A stretch of 64,000 bases of DNA from Hyphomicrobiales bacterium (lineage in GTDB: Bacteria > Pseudomonadota > Alphaproteobacteria > Rhizobiales > CAJQND01): positions 62,001-126,000 of the forward strand of contig JANQOW010000137.1 of assembly GCA_028285595.1 (NCBI GenBank), read 5' to 3'. Below, one piece after another: positions 19,155-29,707 of this stretch. The position numbers and the translations under genes are program-made. Below the pieces are notes generated by a model that saw nothing but the letters and a program-made list of their open reading frames with translations, searched no databases and was not told the DNA's origin. Numbering within the stretch: position 1 is the first letter of the stretch; the number at the start of each line of letters is the position of its first letter.

Positions 19155-20651
19155 ATGGCGAAGAAAAACAAACCGGTTCGGCCCAAGGCGCGGCTGCCGA
19201 AAGGCTTGCAGGACGTGGATGCCCGCGAGCTCAGGGCACAAAGGCGCATGCTGGCCACAATCGAGGAGATTTACGGGCTCTACGGCTTTGAGCCCGTGGA
19301 GACACCGGCCATGGAGTATACCGATGCGCTGGGCAAGTTCCTGCCTGACGAAGACCGCCCCAATGAAGGGGTCTTTTCGTTCCAGGACGAAGATGAGCAA
19401 TGGCTGTCTCTGCGCTACGATTTGACGGCACCTTTGGCGCGCTATGTGGCGGAGAATTACGACCACCTGTCCAAGCCTTATCGCAGCTATCGGGCCGGCT
19501 ACGTCTACCGCAACGAGAAGCCGGGGCCTGGTCGGTATCGGCAGTTTATGCAGTTCGATGCGGATACCGTGGGCACGCCCACCCCTGCGGCGGATGCGGA
19601 GATTTGCATGCTGGCGGCTGACACCATGGAGGCTTTGGGCATTCCGCGCGGTTCCTACGTGATGAAGGTGAACAACCGTAAGGTACTGGACGGCGTGCTG
19701 GAGCAGATCGGGATTGCGCAGGACGGCGCGGACTTTGAGCTGCAGCGCCTCACCGTGCTCAGGGCCATCGACAAGCTCGACCGTCTGGGGCCCGATGCGG
19801 TGAGATTGTTGCTTGGCGAAGGCCGCAAAGATGAGAGCGGCGACTACACCAAGGGGGCTGGCCTGGGCGCCGGACAGATCGAGCAGGTGATTGCGTTCGT
19901 GGAAGCAGGCGCAGAACAATCAGCACAGGTGCTTAGCAACCTTCGCAATGTGGTCGGCCAAAGCGAGACCGGCCTTGAGGGTGTCGGCGAGCTTGAAGAG
20001 ATGGCTGATTTGTTCGATGCCGCAGGCTATGGCACCGATCGGATAATGCTCGACCCGGCCGTCGTGCGTGGACTTGGCTATTACACCGGGCCGGTGTTTG
20101 AGTGCGAGTTGACCTTTGAGGCGGAAGGTGAAGACGGCGAGATCACGCGCTTTGGGTCCGTTGGCGGGGGTGGACGTTATGATGACCTGGTCGCCCGCTT
20201 TAAGGGCATTGAAGTGCCGGCCACCGGGTTCTCCATTGGCGTTTCGCGTCTGATGACCGCGCTTGATCATTTGGGCAAACTGGACAGTGATGCGGTGTTT
20301 GCGCCGGTCATTGTTCTCGTCATGGACCCGGCGCGCAAGGCAGACTATCAGCGGATGGTGCAAACGCTGCGCAAGGAAGGTGTACGCGCGGAAATGTATT
20401 TGGGCGGATCGGGCATGCGGGCACAAATGAAGTATGCGGACAAGCGCGGTGCCCCTTGCGTGGTGATCCAGGGTGAGGATGAACTGGCCGCCGGCGAAAT
20501 CCAAATCAAAGATCTGATCGAAGGTGCCAAATTGTCTGAGGAGATCGACGACAACAAGGCCTGGCGCGAAGGCCGCCCGGCCCAGTTCTCTGTTCCGGAA
20601 GCCGATCTTGTTGAAGCTGTGCGTTCGGTTCTGGCGCGCCACGAGCCCTGA
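19155..20651 (+). CDS. hisS: histidyl-tRNA synthetase
   Basis: A 498-residue class II aminoacyl-tRNA synthetase. Motif 2 ([24 protein letters not shown]) contains the ATP-binding arginine, and [11 protein letters not shown] plus [13 protein letters not shown] mark the histidine pocket. A C-terminal anticodon-binding domain covers about the last 100 residues. The version is the longer alphaproteobacterial or eukaryote-like type. It is followed after 6 bases by its paralogue hisZ and then hisG, linking histidine charging to histidine synthesis. Confidence 0.95.
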   Translation: MAKKNKPVRPKARLPKGLQDVDARELRAQRRMLATIEEIYGLYGFEPVETPAMEYTDALGKFLPDEDRPNEGVFSFQDEDEQWLSLRYDLTAPLARYVAENYDHLSKPYRSYRAGYVYRNEKPGPGRYRQFMQFDADTVGTPTPAADAEICMLAADTMEALGIPRGSYVMKVNNRKVLDGVLEQIGIAQDGADFELQRLTVLRAIDKLDRLGPDAVRLLLGEGRKDESGDYTKGAGLGAGQIEQVIAFVEAGAEQSAQVLSNLRNVVGQSETGLEGVGELEEMADLFDAAGYGTDRIMLDPAVVRGLGYYTGPVFECELTFEAEGEDGEITRFGSVGGGGRYDDLVARFKGIEVPATGFSIGVSRLMTALDHLGKLDSDAVFAPVIVLVMDPARKADYQRMVQTLRKEGVRAEMYLGGSGMRAQMKYADKRGAPCVVIQGEDELAAGEIQIKDLIEGAKLSEEIDDNKAWREGRPAQFSVPEADLVEAVRSVLARHEP

Positions 20652-20657
20652 TGATCC

Positions 20658-21821
20658 ATGACCGGCAAGTCTCCAGAAGAGCGCTTGGCGCTGGATAGCC
20701 AATCGGCGATCATGAGCGGCCTGTTTGAAGGGGCCGGCTACCGTTACATCGAGCCTGAAATCCTTCAGCCGGCCGACGTTTTTCTTGATCGGTCCGGCGA
20801 AGACATCCGGCTGCGCACCTTCGTGTTCACCGATCCTGAGGGTAATGAGCTGTGCTTGCGGCCGGATCTGACGGTTCCTTCCTGCCGGTATCATTTGGAG
20901 CATGCAGCGAAGGTCACCGAACCTGCCAAGTACTGCTACGTGGGTCCGGCTTTCCGCTTTCAACGGGGAGGAGCGACGAAATTGCGCCCCCGGGAGTTTG
21001 AACAGGTTGGGGTCGAGAACTTTGGAGCCACGGATCGCGAACGGGCTGAGGCTGAAACGTTGTCGCTAGCGATCGATGCGGTGGAAACGGCCGGGCTTGA
21101 AAGCTATACGGTTCAGGTGGGTGATCTTGGGTTGTTCGATGCGGTGCTTGCCGGTTTTGAGATGCCCAACCGCTGGCGCGCTCGGCTGCACCAGCAGTTT
21201 TGGCGCCCGCAGGCCTTTCGCGATTTGCTGCAGCAACTGTCGACCGCCGGCGGTCCGGCTGAGGGCTTGGCGGGCGAGTTGAGCGGACGGGATGTGACCG
21301 AGGCCCGGGAACGGGTGGATGCCCTGCTCACGGAACGTGCAATTCCCCTGGTGGGCGGGCGCACTGTTGAGGAAATCGCCGAGCGTTTGCATGAAAAGGC
21401 CGCTGATCGTGTGGCTGAGCCATTGAAACCTGAGATGGTGGAGAAGATTAAGGGCTATCTTGCAGTGCGGGGCACGCCGGCAGACGCTCTTGAGGAGATC
21501 TCAAAGCTTGAGCTGCCTGGCGCAGCGCTGGATCGTGCGCTTGATGTGTTTGCCCGGCGCTTCGTGCTCCTCTCAGAGCACGGTGTTGACACCAGCGCAT
21601 TTCAGTTCTCAGCAGAGTTTGGCTACAATCTGGAGTACTACACCGGCCATGTCTTTCAGATCGCAACTGAAGGCGGGGATGGGTCCGTGCAATTGGTTGG
21701 TGGTGGGCGCTATGACCGGCTGATGTCGGATTTGGGGGCAGGTGAGACCATTCCCGCTGTGGGGTTTGCTGTCCACACCGAGCGTCTGGCAGCGATTACC
21801 GGGAGCATCCGGGATGACTGA
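20658..21821 (+). CDS. hisZ: ATP phosphoribosyltransferase regulatory subunit
   Basis: A 387-residue HisZ, a catalytically inactive class II synthetase paralogue that activates and gives histidine feedback to short HisG. Synthetase-like stretches remain (LCLRPDLTVPSCRYH, then VGGGRYDRL near the end) but the tRNA-binding domain is absent. Its last 8 bases overlap hisG, implying coupled translation of the two subunits. It lies directly behind hisS. Confidence 0.93.
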   Translation: MTGKSPEERLALDSQSAIMSGLFEGAGYRYIEPEILQPADVFLDRSGEDIRLRTFVFTDPEGNELCLRPDLTVPSCRYHLEHAAKVTEPAKYCYVGPAFRFQRGGATKLRPREFEQVGVENFGATDRERAEAETLSLAIDAVETAGLESYTVQVGDLGLFDAVLAGFEMPNRWRARLHQQFWRPQAFRDLLQQLSTAGGPAEGLAGELSGRDVTEARERVDALLTERAIPLVGGRTVEEIAERLHEKAADRVAEPLKPEMVEKIKGYLAVRGTPADALEEISKLELPGAALDRALDVFARRFVLLSEHGVDTSAFQFSAEFGYNLEYYTGHVFQIATEGGDGSVQLVGGGRYDRLMSDLGAGETIPAVGFAVHTERLAAITGSIRDD

Positions 21822-22500
21822 GCAGGCCATCATCGCCATCCCCTCCAAAGGCCGGCTCATGGAGAAGGCCGAGGAACTGTTTGCCGACGCAGGTTTCATT
21901 ATTGAACGCGCGGGCGACGCCAGAGGATACCGTGGCCGGCTTGCCGGCGTCGGAGGTGTGGAGGTCGCGTTCCTCTCTGCCGGCGAGATTGCGCACAGAC
22001 TGGGTGACCGGTCGGTTCATATGGGGGTGACCGGCATCGACCTGTTGCGCGAACATATTCCCGACACAGACGATAAGATCGACCTGGTGCGGCGTCTTGA
22101 TTTTGGCCATGCTGATGTTGTGGTGGCCGTGCCGGAGTGCTGGTTCGACGTGGACACAATGGCCGATTTGGATGAGGTCTCAGAGCGTTTTTATGAGCGC
22201 CAGAAGCGCCGCATGCGCGTGGCGACCAAGTATCTGAACGTGACCCGGCGCTTCTTCAACCGGAAGGGCGTCACCGGCTACCGAACCGTGGATAGTCTGG
22301 GCGCTACGGAAGGCGCGCCGGCCGCGGGCGTGGCGGAGCTGATTGTGGACATAACGTCCACGGGGTCTACGTTGAAGGCCAATAACTTAAAGATCTTGGA
22401 TGATGGTCTGATCTTGCGGTCTGAAGCCTGCTTGAGCGTCATAAAGGGAGATGAGATTATGGCCGGTCCCCTGAGGGATGTGATTGCAAAACTGAGTTAA
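21814..22500 (+). CDS. hisG: ATP phosphoribosyltransferase catalytic subunit, short form
   Basis: A 228-residue short-form HisG, the first enzyme of histidine synthesis (ATP + PRPP to phosphoribosyl-ATP). IPSKGRLMEKAEELF opens the protein and VDITSTGSTLKANNLKIL is the PRPP-binding segment. The C-terminal regulatory domain of long HisG is missing, which fits dependence on the overlapping hisZ. The ATG at 21814 is used; the longer open frame is hisZ sequence read in another frame. Confidence 0.95.
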   Translation: MTEQAIIAIPSKGRLMEKAEELFADAGFIIERAGDARGYRGRLAGVGGVEVAFLSAGEIAHRLGDRSVHMGVTGIDLLREHIPDTDDKIDLVRRLDFGHADVVVAVPECWFDVDTMADLDEVSERFYERQKRRMRVATKYLNVTRRFFNRKGVTGYRTVDSLGATEGAPAAGVAELIVDITSTGSTLKANNLKILDDGLILRSEACLSVIKGDEIMAGPLRDVIAKLS

Positions 22501-22506
22501 GCAGCG

Positions 22507-23676
22507 ATGCGGACAGGGTCTTTCCTGGCGGTGGTGTGGGCGGTCAGCGTTCTGGCTCTGAGCGCAGCCGAGGCAGCCTCTCGAAACTTCTCTCAGTATC
22601 CAGGCTTTGATGAGTGGTATGCCGCAAATCCACCGTCCGATGCACTGCCCTCAGCCGAAGAACAGGCCCTTCTGGCCAGATACCGCCCGCGCTTTTTCCT
22701 GGAGACCGGGCAAACGGGCTTGATTGATTTTTACAGCGACTACATCGCCAGGGGTACGCTGCGAAACGAAGATGGCAAGGTGATCTCCAATGCGGTCACA
22801 GCCGAGCTCTTAAATGCCCATAAGGATGATCCAGGTGTCATCTTCACCCACGAGCCAACGGTGGGACAGACCGCGGGCCCGCCGCCCAAGGTGTATGGCC
22901 GGATCTCTCAAGGCAGCCTTGACTGGCTCGGCACCACTCAGACGATCACGTTCTTGAGCTATAATGCCGTGTTCGCCCACTCTGGGCTCACCAGCGGCCT
23001 GTTGGGATGGCAAAAGATTGCGCTTGGACTGGCTGGGGATCTGGACGATTGGCACCAACTTGATCATTACACAGCGGTCACGGTCATTCTTGATGGGGAG
23101 AAACGACCCTTTGCGGTCATGTTGCAACAGCACAACTACCTCAGAACATACATCGTGGGCGAGCAGATCGATCTGCCCGAAGATGGGCGCCCTCTCATTG
23201 CCGTGGCTAAGGGCTCCAACGAGCTGTTTCCATACAAGAAGGGCCGCACCAGCCACCGCGCCGTGCCGTTTCTGACGCCAACGAACTTCCGCTACATGAT
23301 TGGGGTTGGACGCCGACCCCTCTTTACGGCAGACGACATCACAAACCCTGAGCTGGAGGCCGATTACGAGTTGGCTTTCCTCGCACCGTCTGATGCGTTC
23401 TACACGTTCAAAGGGTTTTTGGGCGAGGTGCGGATGCTACCGGGACGTGACGGTCCGCCGGGGGCCGACTACAACACCTTGCCAGAGCTCAAGCCCATGC
23501 CCCTGCAGATGCTGTTCGGGTATTGGCGCTACCAAAACCCCGGTGATGTTGCGCGCATGGAGGCCGCGTTCGCCGATGACACCTATTGGCTGGCCTTTGC
23601 CAAGGGACAGCTTGAGGTGTTTTTCTCAAACGCCGCGTGCGCCAAAGCTTGGGGGAAGGAGTGTGCGTTTGACTGA
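22507..23676 (+). CDS. secreted protein of unknown function
   Basis: A 389-residue protein I do not recognise. Residues 1-24 form a signal peptide ending ALSAAEA-AS. The mature part is a single globular domain with many aromatic residues and conserved-looking stretches DDWHQLDHYTAVTVILDG (about 179-196) and LQQHNYLRTYIVGEQIDLP. The DDWHQLDHY/VMLQQHNYL arrangement loosely recalls Vps62/NPP1-type beta-sandwich proteins, but I cannot assign it. Only two cysteines (NAACAKAWGKEC) lie near the C-terminus and may form a disulfide. It starts six bases after hisG and is probably on that transcript. Confidence 0.72.
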   Translation: MRTGSFLAVVWAVSVLALSAAEAASRNFSQYPGFDEWYAANPPSDALPSAEEQALLARYRPRFFLETGQTGLIDFYSDYIARGTLRNEDGKVISNAVTAELLNAHKDDPGVIFTHEPTVGQTAGPPPKVYGRISQGSLDWLGTTQTITFLSYNAVFAHSGLTSGLLGWQKIALGLAGDLDDWHQLDHYTAVTVILDGEKRPFAVMLQQHNYLRTYIVGEQIDLPEDGRPLIAVAKGSNELFPYKKGRTSHRAVPFLTPTNFRYMIGVGRRPLFTADDITNPELEADYELAFLAPSDAFYTFKGFLGEVRMLPGRDGPPGADYNTLPELKPMPLQMLFGYWRYQNPGDVARMEAAFADDTYWLAFAKGQLEVFFSNAACAKAWGKECAFD

Positions 23677-23759
23677 GGGCGCCGGTTCAGCCCCCGCATT
23701 TCTGCCCGCCTGCCTTGAAACCCTGCGGCATCTTTAACTCACTTCTTGCGGACGATGCT

Positions 23760-24191
23760 CTAGCTATCAGGCTCAAACGGAAACGTCGTGGCGCCCATGG
23801 GGATTGGTGTGGAGGGCAGGCCATAGGCTGTCCAGATATGAATAGCTGCAGCCGCCTCCACGGGTTGGTCCACGGTACCCGCCTTGACGCTGAGCTCATC
23901 AGGCCAGCTTGAGGAGGCATGATAAAGCCGGCTGCCACACTCTGGGCAAAACCAACAATCGACATTAGAGCCTTGCGCGGAGGGGCGAGACCAGCATTTG
24001 GGCTCGCCTGCGGTGAGCTTGAACGCGGCTCGCGGCACGATCAATGACATGCCGAACGAAGAACCGGACTGTTTGCGGCATTCGCCGCAATGGCAGGCAT
24101 AAAGGTTTAGCGGCTCTGCGCTGATCTCGTAGCGCACAGCACCGCATTGGCAGCCGCCGGTGAGAGGTCTTTCATCGCTTTCGATCATCAC
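23760..24191 (-). CDS. GFA family zinc protein (glutathione-dependent formaldehyde-activating type)
   Basis: A 143-residue protein with the GFA/CENP-V zinc pattern: CQCG near residue 14, CHCGEC near 33 and FCPECGSRL near 81. Members may help glutathione add to formaldehyde, but most are uncharacterised. The motifs are complete. It lies on minus just downstream of a DUF1127 gene (29-base gap), so the two may be co-transcribed. Confidence 0.88.
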   Translation of the reverse strand: MMIESDERPLTGGCQCGAVRYEISAEPLNLYACHCGECRKQSGSSFGMSLIVPRAAFKLTAGEPKCWSRPSAQGSNVDCWFCPECGSRLYHASSSWPDELSVKAGTVDQPVEAAAAIHIWTAYGLPSTPIPMGATTFPFEPDS

Positions 24192-24220
24192 CTCTCCTTC
24201 CGGCGGCCTTCTGTTGTTGT

Positions 24221-24475
24221 CTAGATCCGCGGGTTCAGCCCGATGAAGCTGGGCGGAGCCTCTGCGGGAATGTCGCTCTTGTCGAGACCAATATCTTTCA
24301 ATTGGTGCTCGCTGAGCAAGCGCATTTCGCGCAAAGCCTTACGAGCTTCTAACCAGCGGCGCACCAGAGTGATACCGTCCAGTATCGCGCCGGCAATCAG
24401 GTTGCCTGCGGTTGCTTGTGAATATGCCGTGTGCGCCGCGATTTGAGCGCCAGACATGTGGTCTATATAGGCCAT
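24221..24475 (-). CDS. DUF1127 domain small protein
   Basis: An 84-residue protein with a C-terminal DUF1127 (YjiS-like) module, ARKALREMRLLSEHQLKDIGLDKSDI. Such Arg-rich proteins are common in alphaproteobacteria and have been tied to RNA turnover and phosphate or carbon stress, without a firm mechanism. AAAGGAAAAG lies just upstream of the ATG. The gene diverges from the LysR-type gene and shares a 114-base control region with it. Confidence 0.85.
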   Translation of the reverse strand: MAYIDHMSGAQIAAHTAYSQATAGNLIAGAILDGITLVRRWLEARKALREMRLLSEHQLKDIGLDKSDIPAEAPPSFIGLNPRI

Positions 24476-24554
24476 TTTCTTTTCCTTTCGGCGGGTTGGC
24501 AGTTGCGTTGAGCTCTAAATGGGCTGTCGGAAGGAAAACCACAAACGCCTTTGC

Positions 24555-24584
24555 TTGACAGGTCATGTAAGAAAAAGTCACATG
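24555..24584 (+). promoter_or_regulatory. putative LysR box and promoter for the GcvA-like regulator
   Basis: CATGT at 24564-24568, an 11-base spacer, and ACATG at 24580-24584 make a perfect T-N11-A inverted repeat, the LysR-type operator form. TTGACA at 24555-24560 is a perfect -35 box; 17 bases on, TCACAT (24578-24583) could be a weak -10. This would place the start of transcription at or next to the ATG at 24590, so the mRNA may be leaderless. Confidence 0.5.
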
Positions 24585-24589
24585 TCAGA

Positions 24590-25483
24590 ATGGTCAGACG
24601 CTTACCCCCACTCAACGCGGTTCGTGCATTCGAAGCGGCGGCACGGCACGAGAGTTTCTCCAAGGCGGCCGAGGAGCTGAATGTGAGCCATGCGGCGATC
24701 AGCCGGCATGTGCGCGGCCTTGAAGAACGCCTCGGTGTCCTGTTCTTCCGCACCGCCAAGCGCGGGGTGGAGTTGACCGAGGATGGCCAAGACTATCTGA
24801 AAGCCATATCGCCGGCACTGGATACGATCGCGGAAGCCACCGACGCCCTGTCCGATTGGCCGGAGGGGGTTGTCTATATCACGTGCGAGCCGACCTTCGC
24901 GGTGAAGTGGCTGATGCCGCGCCTGGGTGAGTTCCAGGAGCAGAACGAGGCCGTTGAGATCAGCATCGATTCATCTCCCGCGCTCGCCGACCTGAAGCGC
25001 CATGAGTTCGATTTGGCGATCAGATTTGGCAAGGGAGAGTGGTCCGGGCTGGAGACGGACCTTGTCAGCAATGCAAAAGTCTATCCGGTGGGCTCGCCGC
25101 GCCTGCTGCGTAAAACCGGTGACATCACCACGCCGCTGGATCTATCCAAGTTGAAGCTTCTGCATGAGGATGAAGATGGCTGGTTGTGGCGCCATTGGTT
25201 CGCGGAGGCCGGTGTCCCGGATGTCCATCTGCCTCCGTTTCCGGGACCCTTGAGCACGGTGCTGGCCATCGAAGCGGCGGCGGCGGGCCAAGGGGTGGCG
25301 CTGCTCTCCGATGACCTGGCGGCGCGGGATTTGGATGAGGGGCGCCTGGTGCGGTTTCACGAAACCGGAATGGATTTCGGGGGCTATTACCTCGTCTACC
25401 TGAAAAGCGCGTTGCGTCAGCGGGCTGTTAGAACCTTTCGCGACTGGCTGCTGAAGAGCAGCGAAGAGTTCAGGGCTGTGTAA
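24590..25483 (+). CDS. LysR family transcriptional regulator, GcvA-like
   Basis: A 297-residue LysR regulator. The N-terminal winged helix-turn-helix (RRLPPLNAVRAFEAAARH, then FSKAAEELNVSHAAISRHV) is very like GcvA, and a periplasmic-binding-like effector domain covers about 90-290. The ATG at 24590 is the family start; there is no Shine-Dalgarno sequence before it. It diverges from the DUF1127 gene. The effector and targets are unknown; resemblance to GcvA does not prove control of glycine cleavage, since gcv genes are absent here. Confidence 0.9.
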   Translation: MVRRLPPLNAVRAFEAAARHESFSKAAEELNVSHAAISRHVRGLEERLGVLFFRTAKRGVELTEDGQDYLKAISPALDTIAEATDALSDWPEGVVYITCEPTFAVKWLMPRLGEFQEQNEAVEISIDSSPALADLKRHEFDLAIRFGKGEWSGLETDLVSNAKVYPVGSPRLLRKTGDITTPLDLSKLKLLHEDEDGWLWRHWFAEAGVPDVHLPPFPGPLSTVLAIEAAAAGQGVALLSDDLAARDLDEGRLVRFHETGMDFGGYYLVYLKSALRQRAVRTFRDWLLKSSEEFRAV

Positions 25484-25500
25484 GTCTGACTTCTTCGGAG

Positions 25501-26031
25501 ATGATGACAGAACCACATGCACAGATCGTCGAACGCCTTACGGGTCTCTATGAATGTGAGCCGGGGACCGTAGCCATATTGCTGTTCGGCAGTCTGGCGA
25601 AGGGGACGGGCACGCCCACCTCTGATGTGGATCTGGAAGTCATCACCTCTGCGGTTTCTGAATGGCGTTTGGAGAAGAGTGAGCAGGAGGGCATTGCGGT
25701 CGATCTTGTGCTTTGTCCTCTGGGACATTTTCAGGATCAAGTCCGGACCCTGCCTTATTTGAGCTACGACTATCTATCCATGCGTTGTCTCTTCGATCCG
25801 GGCGGCCTGTTCGCCGAGGAGCAAGCCAAACTCGCCGCCTACTTCGATGCGCACCCTGAGGTTTCCGCCTATTGGGAGAGCAACTTGAAAACCATGGCTA
25901 CCCAGAAACGGGCCGGCACGCACAGGATGGCCGATATTGTGGCGGCCTATGACAAGGCTGAGCGCTTGTTCTCTGAAGACGGCATTGTAAGGCGCACGTT
26001 TCTCCGCGGTCCTTCGGGGCGCCAAGCGTGA
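25501..26031 (+). CDS. nucleotidyltransferase domain protein
   Basis: A 176-residue protein with a minimal nucleotidyltransferase fold: LLFGSLAKGTGTPTSDVDLEVI (about 24-45), containing GS and the DxD metal pair (SDVDLE). Such proteins include MNT-type antitoxins and aminoglycoside adenylyltransferases. The C-terminal part is helical. No HEPN partner gene is adjacent, so a toxin-antitoxin pair is not supported. It starts 17 bases after the LysR gene. Confidence 0.78.
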   Translation: MMTEPHAQIVERLTGLYECEPGTVAILLFGSLAKGTGTPTSDVDLEVITSAVSEWRLEKSEQEGIAVDLVLCPLGHFQDQVRTLPYLSYDYLSMRCLFDPGGLFAEEQAKLAAYFDAHPEVSAYWESNLKTMATQKRAGTHRMADIVAAYDKAERLFSEDGIVRRTFLRGPSGRQA

Positions 26032-26109
26032 GTTTTTCTGACATTGACAGGTTCGGGCTCCAGGCCTCTCAATTGCCGACCTTTGACAGCTCGAAGGGGA
26101 GAGACTGCC

Positions 26110-26949
26110 ATGAACGCACAAACCGATGTGCTCCGCGCCCTAGTCGACCTGGAGCGCTATCCTATCCTTGACCTTGGAGACGAACGCGGCCGCGCCTTTC
26201 TCCGGGAGTGCTGTGATCACATGGCGGCGCACGGATGGTGCAACCTGGATGGATTTATCCATTCTGACGGGCTTCGTCTCTTGGCTGATGAGGCAGGCGG
26301 GCTTTTGCCTGACGCCCAACACCTGACGATCAAACGCACCATTTACGGCGGCACGGTGGACCGCTCCGTGCCAGAAGGCGATCCACGACGACGCGAATAC
26401 ACCCATCACGCTCTCCAACTGGCCGACGACCAGATCCCCGCGCAAAGCTTGATCCAGCAATTGTACCGTTCCGATCTGCTCACAGATTTCGTGCGGCGGG
26501 TGCAGGGAAAGAGCGAGCTCTATCATTATGCGGACGAGTTTCAGGCCCTGAACATCGTAGCGCTGCCGCCGGGCGGCTGGCACGGGTGGCACTACGATTA
26601 CAACGAGTGCACGGTCACTCTTCTTCTGCAGGCTGCAGAGAAGGGGGGTGAGTTCACTTTTCTGCCCGATGTGCGCAGCGCGGAAGGAGAAGACAGCGAA
26701 CGTGTGGACCGGTTTCTTGCCGGCGACATGAGCCTGGCCAAGACCTTCAGCCGGAGCGCCGGGGCGCTGACCTTGTTTCGTGGGGAGTATTCGCTGCATG
26801 GCGTCACGAAGATCGAGGGCGATCTGCCCAGAATTACAGCGATCTTCACCTACGATGAACAACCCGGCCGGGTGGCCAGTGACGAGATCAACGTGCGGAT
26901 CTACGGGCCGCGGGTGGAACGTATTCTGGCGGAACGGCGCGCATCGTGA
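26110..26949 (+). CDS. Fe(II)/2-oxoglutarate oxygenase, HalD/BesD-like with intact HxD
   Basis: A 279-residue protein resembling the HalD/BesD amino-acid halogenase family in the stretch LPPGGWHGWHYDYNECTVTLLLQ. The iron ligands appear to be His161, Asp163 (HYD) and His230 (SLHGV), with an Arg in LPRITAIF for 2-oxoglutarate. Radical halogenases of the family have Gly in place of the Asp so that chloride can bind iron; Asp163 here predicts a hydroxylase. GGGGAGA lies 10 bases before the ATG. The substrate is probably a free amino acid or amine, by analogy. It converges with the GNAT gene. Confidence 0.75.
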   Translation: MNAQTDVLRALVDLERYPILDLGDERGRAFLRECCDHMAAHGWCNLDGFIHSDGLRLLADEAGGLLPDAQHLTIKRTIYGGTVDRSVPEGDPRRREYTHHALQLADDQIPAQSLIQQLYRSDLLTDFVRRVQGKSELYHYADEFQALNIVALPPGGWHGWHYDYNECTVTLLLQAAEKGGEFTFLPDVRSAEGEDSERVDRFLAGDMSLAKTFSRSAGALTLFRGEYSLHGVTKIEGDLPRITAIFTYDEQPGRVASDEINVRIYGPRVERILAERRAS

Positions 26950-26965
26950 TCTGGTGCACTTCACC

Positions 26966-27448
26966 TCACAGCATTCGGTACATCCATTGATTGGGCAGGG
27001 TTGGGCCAAACCCAGCTTTTTCGTATGCGCGCCGTGCTGGGGCGTGGCTGGGGTCTGCGCCAGTGCCGACCACGGCGGCTTTCATGCCGGCCTTCCGCAT
27101 CACGTCCAGCGCGTGTTCATAGAGCTGGGTGCCATATCCGCGTCCGCAGTGGCTTGGGTGCACGGCGTTTAAGCCAAGCTCACCTAAAAGGCTCTCGTGA
27201 TCCAAGGTGAGCGATACAAAGCCCACAATGTCCCCAGCTCGTAAGCCCACATAAACTTGCTGGGGCGCTTCGGGCGCGCAGATTTGATCCAGATGTTCTG
27301 CTTGCTCCGTCTCTGCGTTCGCCAGGGCGACGGATGCAACAGGTGCGCCCAGAATGCTGCGGAAACTTGCAAACACCGGAGCAAATGCGAGCGTCCGGAT
27401 CTCGTGCAACACCGGCAGATCCGCCGGCACAAATTCTCGTATGCGCAA
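26966..27448 (-). CDS. GNAT family N-acetyltransferase
   Basis: A 160-residue acetyltransferase of the GNAT fold. LGLNAVHPSHCGRGYGTQLYEHAL holds the acetyl-CoA pyrophosphate loop (R/QxxGxG, here CGRGYG) and the C-terminal ARRAYEKAGF is typical. The acceptor substrate cannot be predicted. It is convergent with the oxygenase gene and shares a 17-base gap with it. Confidence 0.85.
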   Translation of the reverse strand: MRIREFVPADLPVLHEIRTLAFAPVFASFRSILGAPVASVALANAETEQAEHLDQICAPEAPQQVYVGLRAGDIVGFVSLTLDHESLLGELGLNAVHPSHCGRGYGTQLYEHALDVMRKAGMKAAVVGTGADPSHAPARRAYEKAGFGPTLPNQWMYRML

Positions 27449-27512
27449 GGCTTCTGTCTATCCTGCTGGTTTGATCGTCTGCTTGTTCGATCATACAGGC
27501 CGCATCGCGATG

Positions 27513-27546
27513 AAAAAAGCCGCCCGCGGTTTCCCACGGGCGGCTC
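27513..27546 (-). terminator. rho-independent terminator of groES-groEL
   Basis: On the minus strand AGCCGCCCG-TGG pairs with CCG-CGGGCGGCT (27519-27545) around a GAAA loop and is followed by TTTTTT. It lies 27 bases past the groEL stop. Confidence 0.9.
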
Positions 27547-27572
27547 TTACATTCCGGTATGTGCCGGGTGGC

Positions 27573-29243
<1,671 letters not shown>

Positions 29244-29290
29244 TCAGGGAGCTCTTACGAAAAAACCCAGCGCGAAGGCCGGGATTCAAA

Positions 29291-29581
29291 TTACTTTTCG
29301 ATGACGCCCATGATGTCGGATTCTTTCATGATCAACAGATCGTCGCCGTTGATCTTGACTTCCGTGCCGGACCATTTGCCGAACAGCACGCGGTCACCAG
29401 CTTTGACGTCGAGCGGGGTTACCGAACCGTCTTCAGCTTTGGCGCCAGCGCCAGCGGAAATGATTTCGCCTTCCATAGGCTTTTCTTGCGCAGTGTCTGG
29501 AATGATGATGCCGCCCGCCGTTTTTGTGTCTTCTTCAACACGGCGAACCAACACACGATCATGGAGAGGACGAAATTTCAT
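29291..29581 (-). CDS. groS: 10 kDa co-chaperonin GroES
   Basis: A 96-residue GroES with [17 protein letters not shown], the mobile loop [15 protein letters not shown] that contacts GroEL, and [19 protein letters not shown]. It forms the heptameric lid of the chaperonin. It is the first gene of the operon and lies 99 bases downstream of a CIRCE element. Confidence 0.98.
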   Translation of the reverse strand: MKFRPLHDRVLVRRVEEDTKTAGGIIIPDTAQEKPMEGEIISAGAGAKAEDGSVTPLDVKAGDRVLFGKWSGTEVKINGDDLLIMKESDIMGVIEK

Positions 29582-29680
29582 CTCTCGATTACTCCTCGAA
29601 GTGTTAGTCTGTTTGCTCTTAGGTTTTCAAGTCTTTGCGGGTGATGCGCCCCAAGCGCCCCGTCCGCGTGGATATCTGTG

Positions 29681-29707
29681 TTAGCACTCTCGTTATGTGA
29701 GTGCTAA
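29681..29707. promoter_or_regulatory. CIRCE element (HrcA operator) of groES-groEL
   Basis: TTAGCACTC (29681-29689), a 9-base spacer and GAGTGCTAA (29699-29707) match the CIRCE consensus perfectly. It is the binding site of the heat-shock repressor HrcA, whose gene is not in the window. It lies about 100 bases before groES. Confidence 0.97.

Noticed and set aside
19920-20963. 347-codon open frame on the minus strand
   Set aside because: It crosses the hisS-hisZ junction in antisense; both plus-strand genes are certain.
25501-26031. Toxin-antitoxin pair with an MNT-type nucleotidyltransferase
   Set aside because: No HEPN gene is next to it; both neighbours belong to other families.
26110-26949. 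Calling this gene a halogenase
   Set aside because: The iron-binding Asp163 is present, which blocks the halide site in characterised enzymes.
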